NCBI RefSeq assembly: GCF_031181555.1
Contig: NZ_JAPSKQ010000022.1
Coordinates: 1-55,497, forward strand
Direction of reading: 5' to 3'
DNA from: Streptomyces sp.
Lineage (GTDB): Bacteria; Actinomycetota; Actinomycetes; Streptomycetales; Streptomycetaceae
Length of the DNA: 55,497 bases
Shown: positions 1 through 6,667 of the stretch, in pieces
Numbering within the stretch: the first letter of the stretch is position 1
Layout: every line of letters starts with the position of its first letter
The notes under the pieces: model-generated
What the model saw: only the letters and a program-made list of their open reading frames with translations
Database searches by the model: none
Told to the model about the DNA's origin: nothing
Made by a program: the position numbers and the translations under genes

Positions 1-298
1 CGCCACGGTGAACGAGGTTGTCCAGGACGATCGCGCCGCGTACCTCCCCTGCGGGGTCCAGGTACCACCATCCGTCCTGGAACACCATCAAGGATGCCGG
101 TTCCGCTGGGTCGTACCGTGCAGGCACATGGACCCAGAACTTCCGGAAGGTGCCCGGGTAGACCTCGCTGTCCCTCCACTCGAACACAACCGTCTCGCCA
201 GCGGGCACGCCCTGTTGTGGAGCGGAATCGGGTCCGTGGACGTAGCGCACGTCCGACTGGTCGATCGGAAGTGGCAGGTAGGGCATCTCGATGGTCAT
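1..298 (-). CDS. Esterase of the alpha/beta-hydrolase (IroE / enterochelin esterase-like) family, N-terminal part, cut by the window edge
   Basis: Reading the minus strand from the ATG at 298 gives 99 codons with no stop before the left edge, so only the N-terminal part is present. The protein starts MTIEMPYLPLPI and contains FWVHVPARYDP followed by MVFQDGWWY. Those motifs are typical of the first beta-strands of putative esterases in the enterochelin-esterase family (PF00756), which hydrolyse ester bonds. The GxSxG nucleophile motif and the rest of the triad would lie beyond the window. The start is divergent from the toxin fragment to the right; I see no strong ribosome binding site. The plus-strand frames over this stretch are shadows. 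The family call is fairly firm. The substrate is unknown and nothing links it to the polyketide cluster. Confidence 0.75.
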   Translation of the reverse strand, partial: MTIEMPYLPLPIDQSDVRYVHGPDSAPQQGVPAGETVVFEWRDSEVYPGTFRKFWVHVPARYDPAEPASLMVFQDGWWYLDPAGEVRGAIVLDNLVHRG

Positions 299-357
299 GG
301 GGAGCAACCGTAGGACGATCACCGCCCTTGACCACAAGGGATTTTCATCCAGACGCT

Positions 358-386
358 CCAACCTCGCAGCTTCAGTGCGAGGTTGG
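358..386. repeat. Perfect 11-bp inverted repeat with 7-nt loop
   Basis: The arms CCAACCTCGCA (358-368) and TGCGAGGTTGG (376-386) are perfectly complementary around the loop GCTTCAG. The repeat lies between the divergent esterase start (298) and the toxin-tip ATG (397), ending 10 bases before that ATG. There is no T-run on either side. It could be an operator, a hairpin in the toxin-tip leader that limits translation, or a scar of the recombination that separated the tip from its carrier protein. Confidence 0.6.
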
Positions 387-396
387 AAAGGGCTCA

Positions 397-762
397 ATGA
401 CATCCACACGTACTATCTATGTGTTGGCGGGGGCTGCGCCGGTAGTCGTTCACAACGGCAACTGCTTCGGGGGTGAATGGAGCGACGACAACAACCTCGA
501 TGAGCACCTCAGGAAGCATGGTGAGGAAATGGGATTCGACACCATGACCGAGTGCAACTGTGCGGCGCAGGACCTCATGTGTATGGGTGATGGTCGTAGG
601 CCTGGGGGTCTCGTGAAGAGGGATGGTGATGTTCAGCGGTTCTTCGACCCTGAGTCGGGAGAATTTGGGTTTGCTGGGCCGAGGGGCATCGTCACGTACT
701 TCAAGCCAGATGACGGCCTGGGCTATTTCAGGCGGCAGCCGGGGTCGAGGTTCCATAAATGA
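397..762 (+). CDS. Polymorphic-toxin C-terminal tip (orphan cassette) with pretoxin 'VLAG..PVVVHN' remnant
   Basis: This 121-residue protein begins with TIYVLAGAAPVVVHNGN. That is the end of the intein-like pretoxin/HINT segment that precedes variable toxin domains in RHS and related polymorphic toxins of Streptomyces. About 95 residues of toxin domain follow. They contain an LDEHLRKHGEEMGF segment and a C-terminal TYFKPDDGLGYF segment; the latter resembles the end of small BECR-type nuclease toxins, although I cannot assign a family with certainty. The large N-terminal carrier (secretion and RHS repeats) is absent, so this is a detached tip. Its stop overlaps the start of the next gene by ATGA (759-762), suggesting translational coupling to a partner. 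The ATG at 397 lies in a poor ribosome-binding context (GAAAGGG about 6 nt upstream). It may be a relic rather than an expressed toxin. Confidence 0.6.
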   Translation: MTSTRTIYVLAGAAPVVVHNGNCFGGEWSDDNNLDEHLRKHGEEMGFDTMTECNCAAQDLMCMGDGRRPGGLVKRDGDVQRFFDPESGEFGFAGPRGIVTYFKPDDGLGYFRRQPGSRFHK

Positions 763-1148
763 GCCTCTACCCCTGTCCCTGCTGCGGGCACCTCGTCCAT
801 GAAGTCCCGCCCGGCTCTTTCCGGATCTGCCCCGTCTGCGGCTGGTAGGACGACCTGGCTCAGCTGCGTTGGCCCGGTGTCAGCGGCGCCAATCGCCGCT
901 CTCTTGTAGAGGCTCAGCGGCTTTATCAAGAGGTCGGAGTTGCCGATCCCGTGTTCGTCCCAAAGGTCCGCCTGCCGGATAGATCCTGGCCGATGGAGGA
1001 CGGTTTTCGTGCTGTCATTCCGGAAGTCGATGAATTCGAGCCTGATGGGGTGATGGGGGCGGAATGGCCTGAGGGTCGAACGCAGCTCTACTGGTGGAGG
1101 CCGCACTTTTGGTGGCGGTCGTATAGGGGAATTGATTCGGAAGCGTGA
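759..1148 (+). pseudogene. CPCC-family cysteine-rich protein interrupted by an in-frame amber codon
   Basis: The frame opens MSLYPCPCCGHLVHE and reaches ICPVCGW, matching the Cys-rich CPCC family (PF14206; C-P-C-C plus C-P-V-C, probable zinc ligands). Codon 30 is TAG (846-848), exactly where the family has Glu in its usual W-E-D-D sequence. Beyond it the same frame continues without interruption as DDLAQLRWPG and SLVEAQRLYQE, both family-typical, to a stop at 1146-1148. The gene would therefore encode 129 codons with one GAG-to-TAG change. Its start overlaps the stop of the toxin tip by ATGA, so it is the obvious partner or immunity candidate for that tip. Truncation after 29 residues would probably inactivate it, unless the amber codon is suppressed or is a sequencing error. 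Confidence 0.75.
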
Positions 1149-1222
1149 GGGCGTTTGCTCCGAGCTGACGAGCGAGACCGTTGCCTCCGGCCTTCCTCTT
1201 GAAGGGTTCAGGTAGCAAATAT

Positions 1223-1255
1223 GAAGCCCCGTCAGGTGCGTCCTGGCGGGGCTTC
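1223..1255. terminator. Hairpin terminator downstream of the recombinase remnant
   Basis: GAAGCCCCG (1223-1231) pairs with CGGGGCTTC (1247-1255), and an inner CAGG/CCTG pair extends the stem. It follows the end of the minus-strand recombinase remnant (stop at 1289-1291) and faces the end of the CPCC frame, so it could stop transcription from both sides. There is no long T-run, as is common in Streptomyces. Confidence 0.6.
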
Positions 1256-1288
1256 TGCATGGGGTGACGGCAGTAGTTGACGGCAACG

Positions 1289-2017
1289 TCAGCGGACGGT
1301 GGCTCCGCACAGCTGGGGGTCATCGCCCTCGTCGCGGGTCGACTCGCCGCTGGCAGGACCGTCAAGGGCGGTGCTGAGGGTGTCGATGGCGTCGCGCTGG
1401 AGGCGGAGTCGGACGTGGGCGTAGACGGTGGCGGTGACGCCGATGTGGGCGTGGCCGAGGAGTTCCTTGATGACGACGAGTTCGACGCCCTGTTCCAAGA
1501 GCAGGGTGGTGGTCGGGTGGCGGAGGTCGTGGAAGCGGATGCGGCGGAAGCCGGCCTTGCGGAGGAGCGTGGTGAAGGTGCGGGTGAGGTTGGTCGGGTC
1601 GATCGGCCTGCCCTGTGGCGTGGTGAACACGTACCCGTTGTGCTGCCACTCGGTTCCTGCCGCGTGCCGTTCGCGTTGCTGCTCCTCGTGGTGGTGCTTC
1701 AGCGACTGGAGGCAGCGGGCGGGGAGGGCGATGTGGCGCTCGGAGGCCCGGGCCTGGACCTGCTGCAGGGCTCGGGTGAAGACCCCGTCCAGGGCGTAGC
1801 GGCGGAAGCGGGTGCAGACCGTCTGTCACGGGCCGTAGCGTTCGGGCAGGTCACACCAGGAGATCCCGGTCCGGCTCCTGTGGACCATCCCGTTGCTCAC
1901 CCGGCGGTCCTCCACGCGCGGCCGGCCCGTCGCGGCCCGCGGTATCAGCGGAGCGAGCAACTCCCACCCACGGTGGGTGAGTTCATGACGACGTACCAGC
2001 CCACCATGATCCACCAC
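1289..2017 (-). pseudogene. In-frame chimera: IS5-type transposase N-terminus fused to tyrosine-recombinase C-terminus
   Basis: Reading leftwards from 2017, the first 63 residues are the N-terminal domain of an IS5-type transposase (RHELTHRGWELLAPLIP, then ISWCDLPERYGP). A TGA at 1826-1828 replaces the usual Trp codon after RYGP. The same frame then resumes as QTVCTRFRRYALDGVFTRAL, still transposase. Near 1745-1755 it passes without a frame change into the catalytic C-terminus of a Streptomyces phage/ICE-type integrase. That part has IALPARC, YVFTTPQGRPIDPTNL, the FHDLRH box, ELLGHAHIG and the nucleophile-containing TVYAHVRLRLQRD, with its stop at 1289-1291. The integrase N-terminal arm-binding and core domains and the transposase DDE domain are both missing. 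Neither half can be active. The junction records a deletion or recombination between an integrated element and an IS. Confidence 0.8.
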
Positions 2018-2101
2018 CTAGTGATCTTTGAAGACGGACCTAAACGGCGTCCCGTGAGGGAGTGAGGGACAGGATTTGATGTCCTCGACTGGGGTGGGGT
2101 T

Positions 2102-2673
2102 CATCCAGCGAGGGCCAGGTTGTGCAGCCGGGCCACGCCGAGGACGGCGTGGTGGACGCCGTCGCCGCGTAGTCGGCAGTCGCGGAGGATCTTGTAAGCC
2201 TTCATCCTGGTGAAGGCGTGCTCAACACGGGCTCTCACTCGGCGGTGGACGGTGTTGCCGGCCTGCTGCGCGGGGGTGGGTGACCGGTCTCTGCGTGGCC
2301 AGTGCGGGATGAGAGCAGGAGTACCGCGATAGCCGCCGTCACCGAGAACGGCGCGTTTTTCACGGCCCGGTCCACGCCCGATTCACGGTAGGCACGGGCG
2401 TCGTGGCGGTTGCCGGGCAAGGGCCGCCCGGCCGCCACGACCAGTCGGTATGGGCGTCGGTGAGACCTGGTGGTTGGTGGACTAGCGGTAGTTCTTGCTG
2501 GAGGCGGCCACGCTACGGTCACGGGTGGGAACCTGGGTGCCGTCCACGATCAGCACCGTGCCGGCCGGATGCCGGCGCCGCACGACCCCGACGAGCTTGC
2601 GGAACTGGTGGCCGTTCAGTCCGGCGAACAGGTCCACCCACTGCGGCTCAGCCGCCGTCACCACAGCACTCAC
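2102..2673 (-). mobile_element. Degenerate IS5-like (DDE_Tnp_4) transposase, frameshifted
   Basis: Minus-strand fragments in three frames reconstruct one DDE transposase. Residues TVLIVDGTQVPTRD and AASSKNYR come first and end at TAG (2482-2484), where a Tyr codon is expected. A second frame carries RLVVAAGRPLPGNRHDARAY. A third carries GDGGYRGTPALIPH, RARVEHAFTRMKAYKILRD and the C-terminus LHNLALAG, stopping at 2102-2104. The catalytic DDE residues (VDGT, GDGGY, RVEH) are all recognisable, but one nonsense codon and two frameshifts make it dead. The helix-turn-helix N-terminus is incomplete and abuts the IS6-type fragment at about 2687, which suggests nested insertion or deletion. Confidence 0.8.
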
Positions 2674-2686
2674 ATCAAGATCATCA

Positions 2687-3254
2687 CATGCCTGACCAGG
2701 GCTTACGGGACGCCGTTCGCGCCAACGCGCTGCGCCGCCGACAGCCTCGTCCCGGAGACAAGTGGTACCTGGACGAGGTCTTCATCAAGATCAGCGGCGA
2801 ACAGAGGCACCTGTGGCGAGCCGTCGACCAGGACGGCAGCGTCCTCGACATTCTCGTGCAGAACCGCCGGGACGCCACCGCGGCCAGGCGGTTCTTCCGC
2901 CGCCTGATGAGAAACACGGGCACGGTGCCCGGAGTGGTCGTCACGCACAAGCTTCGTCCCCGCAGTGTGGCCCACCGCGAGGTGATGCCCTCCGTCGAGC
3001 ATCGTTCCCACAAGGGCTTGAACAACCGAGCGGAGGACAGCCACCAGCCCACCAGGCAGTGCGAACGCGCGATGATGGGCTTTCGCAGCGTAGGGGGAGC
3101 CGGGCGGTTCCTGGCCGCGTTCGGCGGCATCTCACCGCGCTTCCGGCCCCGCCGCCACCTGATGACCGCCACCGACCACCGCACCGAGATGACCGTCCGC
3201 TTCGCGATCTGGAAGCGGATCACCGGCGTTGTCGGCTTGCCTGCCGCGGTCTGA
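2687..3254 (+). mobile_element. Truncated IS6-family transposase with mutated second catalytic Asp
   Basis: The frame gives RPGDKWYLDEVFIKI, LWRAVDQDGSVLDILVQ, MPSVEHRSHKGLNNRAEDSH and MMGFRSVGGAGRFLAAF, all typical of the IS6-family DDE domain. The usual N-terminal 50-60 residues, with the HTH/zinc-ribbon region, are missing; IS6 homology starts around 2716. The first catalytic Asp (LDEVF) and the Glu (NRAED) are intact. The second Asp, normally in VVTDKLRSY, is His (CAC at 2946-2948, read VVTHKLRPR). The element is therefore both truncated and catalytically dead. ATG 2687 is only the first Met in this frame and not a convincing native start. Confidence 0.8.
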
Positions 3255-3339
3255 GCACTGAGCCGGAACCCGGCCCCACCACACCCGATACGTCATCAGG
3301 CGCTCACACACTCAACAACGTGACAACGCCACCGTCCGC

Positions 3340-4896
3340 CTAGCCGCCGCCCGCCCGGCCCGGACGTGGTGGGACGGTCACGGGGAGGCGAAGGCCGGGC
3401 GGTGGTTCGGCGCCCTCCGTGACGCGGCCGTCGGCCACGGTGAGGACGCGGTCCGCGCGGGCGGCGACATCGAGGCTGTGGGTGATGAGGACGACGGCGA
3501 GGCCCAGTTCCCGCCGGGCGTCGTCGAGCACCGTGAGGATCTCGGCCTCGGTGTCGGGATCCAGTGCCGAGGTGCTCTCGTCGCAGACGACGACCCGGGG
3601 GCCGGCCGCCAACGCCCTTGCCAACGCGACCCGCTGCCGTTCGCCGCCGGAGAGCTCACCGGGCAGCCGGTTCGCGTGCTCGGGGCGCAGCCGCACCGTG
3701 CGCAGCAGGTCGTCGACCTGGGCGGCGAGCCGTTCGCGGTCGGTGGTCTCACGCAGCAGCCGCAGCGGACGGACGAGGGCGGTGCGTACGGTCTGCCGGG
3801 GGTGCAGCGCCTCGGCCGGGTTCTGCGCCACCAGTTGCAGGGCCGCCCGCTGGGCGCGACCGCGGCGGCGCGCGTCCCACGGCACGGGCTCGCCGTCCAG
3901 CGACAGGGTCCCGGCGCGCGGCTGGTGCAGCCCGGCCAGACAGCGGCCGAGGGTGGTCTTGCCGGTGCCGGAGACCCCCAGGACGGCCACGCACTCGCCC
4001 GGTGCCACATCGAGATCCACGTCGGACAGGACGGGGTGGGCACCGGAGTAGCTGGTGGTGATGCCCCGTGCGCGAAGCACCGGTTCGCCGGTGCGGGTGG
4101 CCGGGGCGGGAGCCGTCGGGCGTGCGTCGCCCGGGTTCCCCGGGACCTCGACGGGCGGAGCGACCAGGGTGACCGGCCCACGCCGCTCCTCCCGTACGGC
4201 GGACGGCCGGTCGCTCTCCACACGCCCGGCCGCCATGGTGACCACCCGGTCCACGGAGCGGGCCAGGGTGTCGACGTCGTGGCTGATCCACAGAAGGGCC
4301 GTGCCGGAGTGGTGGATGCGCCGGAGTTCGCCGACGATGCCCTCCTTGGTGGCCGGGTCGAGGCCCGTGGTCGGCTCGTCGAGGACCAGCAGGGCGGGGG
4401 CGCGGCCGAGAGCCATGCCGAGCGCGATGCGTTGCTGCTGCCCGCCGGAGAGCTGGTGCGGGTAGCGCCGGGCGAAGTCCCGGTCCGTGGGCAGCCCGAC
4501 GCGGGCCAGCAGTTCGGCGACCGCTCGGGGGCGTTCGCGCCGGGTGGGCGGCTCCGGCAGGGAGTCCAGCAGCGCCGCGCCGACGCGCCGGTACGGGTTG
4601 AGCGCGTGCCCCGGGTCCTGGGGAACGTACGCCACCGTCCGGCCGCGCAGCCAGGGCGGTGCGGGGAAGACCTCGCTGCCCTGGACGCGTACCGTGCCCG
4701 ACGAGCGCCGCATGCCCTCGCGGAGGTGGCCGAGCACGGCCAGCGCGGTGGTCGTCTTGCCGCAGCCGGACGCCCCGATGAGGCCCACCGCGGCCCCCTC
4801 GGGAACGGTCAGGCTCACCTCGTCGAGGACGACCCGCCCTCCGGCGTTGACGGTCAGCTTCTCGACGGCCACCAGGGGCCGCTGCCCGGCGCTCAT
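3340..4896 (-). CDS. Fused double ATP-binding protein of a peptide/nickel-type ABC importer (DppD-DppF fusion)
   Basis: This 518-residue cytoplasmic protein powers the importer encoded upstream. It contains two complete ABC ATPase domains. The first (about residues 10-225) has Walker A GASGCGKTT, signature LSGGQQQR and Walker B LLVLDEPTTGLD. The second (about 275-500) has Walker A GVSGTGKTT, signature LSGGERQR and Walker B VVVCDESTSALD. Most Dpp/Opp/Nik systems use two separate proteins; the fused form is common in actinomycetes and proteobacteria (compare YejF and GsiA). ATG 4896 overlaps the stop of the permease gene (ATGA, 4893-4896), so the four transport genes are translationally coupled. 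The second domain ends shortly before a short C-terminal tail. Substrate is not determined by this subunit. Confidence 0.92.
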   Translation of the reverse strand: MSAGQRPLVAVEKLTVNAGGRVVLDEVSLTVPEGAAVGLIGASGCGKTTTALAVLGHLREGMRRSSGTVRVQGSEVFPAPPWLRGRTVAYVPQDPGHALNPYRRVGAALLDSLPEPPTRRERPRAVAELLARVGLPTDRDFARRYPHQLSGGQQQRIALGMALGRAPALLVLDEPTTGLDPATKEGIVGELRRIHHSGTALLWISHDVDTLARSVDRVVTMAAGRVESDRPSAVREERRGPVTLVAPPVEVPGNPGDARPTAPAPATRTGEPVLRARGITTSYSGAHPVLSDVDLDVAPGECVAVLGVSGTGKTTLGRCLAGLHQPRAGTLSLDGEPVPWDARRRGRAQRAALQLVAQNPAEALHPRQTVRTALVRPLRLLRETTDRERLAAQVDDLLRTVRLRPEHANRLPGELSGGERQRVALARALAAGPRVVVCDESTSALDPDTEAEILTVLDDARRELGLAVVLITHSLDVAARADRVLTVADGRVTEGAEPPPGLRLPVTVPPRPGRAGGG

Positions 4897-5711
4897 GCCT
4901 GGATCGCCCGCGAGCGGCGGGCGATGTCGTCGGACAGGACGTTCGCCGCGACCGCCAGCAGGGCCACCAGCAGCACGGGCGCGGCGAGCGCCCACGGCTG
5001 GAGTTCCGCGCCGGGCAGGGCGTCGGCGATGAGGACGCCCCAGTCGGCGGTGCCGGTGCCGAGGCCGAGGAAGCCCGCGGCGGCGACGAGATAGACGCTG
5101 AGGACGAAGCGGACCGCGGCGTCGGCCAGCAGCGGTCCCGCGACGAAGGGCAGCAGTTCGCGGACGACCAGCCACGGCAGCCGTTCGCCCCGGGCGACCG
5201 CGGCCTCCACATGGGCGCGCCGGGTGACCGGTCCGGCCGCCGCCCGGACGACACGCGCGGACAGCGGGAGACTGACCACGACGACGGCCGCGACGATGCT
5301 CCAGCGGCCGGGGGCCGCGGTGAGGAAGAGCAGGAGCAGCAGCAGCGGCGGGATGGCGAGCAGCGCGTCCAGGGGGCGCATGACCAGGCTGTCCACCCAG
5401 GGGCGGCGCACCGCGGCGAGCGCGGCGGTCAGGCCCACGGCCGCGCCCAGGACGGCGCCCGCGACGGTGGTGACCGCGGCGGTCAGCAGCACGCCGCGGC
5501 CGCCGTGCAGCACTCGGGAGAGCACGTCGCGGCCCAACTGGTCGGTCCCCAGGAGGCCTTGACCGGGTGCCGCGTAGGGCCGTCCGACGATCTCGGTGGG
5601 GGAGTGCGGCGCCAGCCACGGCCCCACGAGAGCCAGCAGGATGACGGCGGCCAGCACGGCGCAGGCGGCGAGCGCGCCCCGGGGCGGCCGGGGCGTGGTA
5701 TGGGAGGTCAT
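4893..5711 (-). CDS. Second permease of the peptide/nickel-type ABC importer (DppC/NikC-like)
   Basis: This 272-residue inner-membrane protein is the DppC/NikC-type permease. It has an N-terminal hydrophobic segment (ALAACAVLAAVILLALVGPW) followed by the periplasmic loop HSPTEIVGRPYAAPGQG and LLGTDQLGRDVLSRVLHG, a hallmark of this subfamily. Several transmembrane helices follow. The segment VEAAVARGERLPWLVVRELLP corresponds to the EAA loop that contacts the ATPase. Start ATG 5711 overlaps the stop of the upstream permease by ATGA, and its own stop overlaps the ATPase start. It pairs with the DppB-type permease to form the heterodimeric channel. Confidence 0.92.
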   Translation of the reverse strand: MTSHTTPRPPRGALAACAVLAAVILLALVGPWLAPHSPTEIVGRPYAAPGQGLLGTDQLGRDVLSRVLHGGRGVLLTAAVTTVAGAVLGAAVGLTAALAAVRRPWVDSLVMRPLDALLAIPPLLLLLLFLTAAPGRWSIVAAVVVVSLPLSARVVRAAAGPVTRRAHVEAAVARGERLPWLVVRELLPFVAGPLLADAAVRFVLSVYLVAAAGFLGLGTGTADWGVLIADALPGAELQPWALAAPVLLVALLAVAANVLSDDIARRSRAIQA

Positions 5712-6667
5712 GGCGCGGTCCTCTTCCATGGCGTCGTGAGGGTGACGGCGATGTCGGCGGCGGCCAGCGCGAGGAGCGTCGCGCCGCCGAGCAGCACTGC
5801 GAGGGCCTGGGCGACGGGGATGTCGCCGGACTGCACCGAGCCGACGAGGAGTTGACCGATCCCCGGATAGCCGTAGACCCGCTCCACGAGGACGGCGCCG
5901 CCCACCAGGCCGATGCCGAGGACGCACCAGATCTGCACGGCGACGGGGAGCACGGCGGGCAGCACGGCGCGGCGCAGGACGGCGCGCCGGGGCGTTCCGT
6001 TGAGCCCGGCGGTCTCGACGTGCGGGGCGCGCAGGGCGGCCGCCGTCGCCGCCCGGATGACCCGAACGGCATGGGCGAGCGACAGGGACAGCAGACTCAG
6101 TAACGGCAGCGCGAGGAGCCGCGGATCGAGGGGCAGGCCGTCGGTCGCCGGGGCCAACGACACGGCGGGGAACCAGCCGAGCCACACCGAGAGCACCAGG
6201 ACGAGAACGCCCGCGACCACGTACTCGGGCAGCGCCACCAGGATGACCGCCACGGTCGACACCGTCCGGTCGGGCAGCCGCCCGCGCCGCACCCCGGCCC
6301 AGACGCCGAGCAGCAGCGACAGCGGTACGACGGCGGCGAGCGTGAGCCCGGCCAGGAACAGCGAGTTGCCAAGCCGGTCGGCGATCAGCGAGCGGACCGG
6401 CACCCCGCTGAGCATCGAGACGCCGAGATCGCCCCGGAGCAGACCACCGGCCCACTCCGTGTACCTCTGCCAGAGCGGGTCGTCGAGACCGAGCCGGTCC
6501 CGGGCGGCTTCGAGCTGCTCGGGAGTGGCCCGGTCGCCGAGGCGGCTGGTGGCCGGGTCTCCGGGCAGCAGGTCCACGCCGGCGAAGACGACCAGGCTGA
6601 GCAGTGCGAGCAGCACGGCGCAGACGCCGAGCCGCCGGGCCGCGAACCGCAGCAGGCCGCCGGTCAC
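5708..6667 (-). CDS. First permease of the peptide/nickel-type ABC importer (DppB/NikB-like); contains a TTA codon
   Basis: This 319-residue membrane protein has the DppB/NikB layout. An N-terminal helix is followed by DLLPGDPA and the loop with ARDRLGLDDPLWQRY, then LLRGDLGVSM, further helices and a C-terminal VERVYGYPGIGQLLVGSV motif. The EAA loop region is HVETAGLNGTPRRAVLRRAVL. The start is GTG 6667, overlapping the stop of the solute-binding protein gene (GTGA). Codon 189 (6103-6101 on the minus strand) is TTA, the rare leucine codon read by bldA tRNA in Streptomyces. Expression of the transporter may therefore be developmentally timed. Confidence 0.92.
   Translation of the reverse strand: MTGGLLRFAARRLGVCAVLLALLSLVVFAGVDLLPGDPATSRLGDRATPEQLEAARDRLGLDDPLWQRYTEWAGGLLRGDLGVSMLSGVPVRSLIADRLGNSLFLAGLTLAAVVPLSLLLGVWAGVRRGRLPDRTVSTVAVILVALPEYVVAGVLVLVLSVWLGWFPAVSLAPATDGLPLDPRLLALPLLSLLSLSLAHAVRVIRAATAAALRAPHVETAGLNGTPRRAVLRRAVLPAVLPVAVQIWCVLGIGLVGGAVLVERVYGYPGIGQLLVGSVQSGDIPVAQALAVLLGGATLLALAAADIAVTLTTPWKRTAP

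Noticed and set aside
94..396. N-terminal extension of the toxin-tip frame
   Set aside because: It runs antisense to the esterase reading on the minus strand and shows no pretoxin features before residue TIYVLAG.
1201..1290. tRNA gene or attachment site near the recombinase remnant
   Set aside because: The stem at 1223-1255 is a simple hairpin with no cloverleaf, anticodon or T-loop. No second copy of a core repeat is visible in the window.
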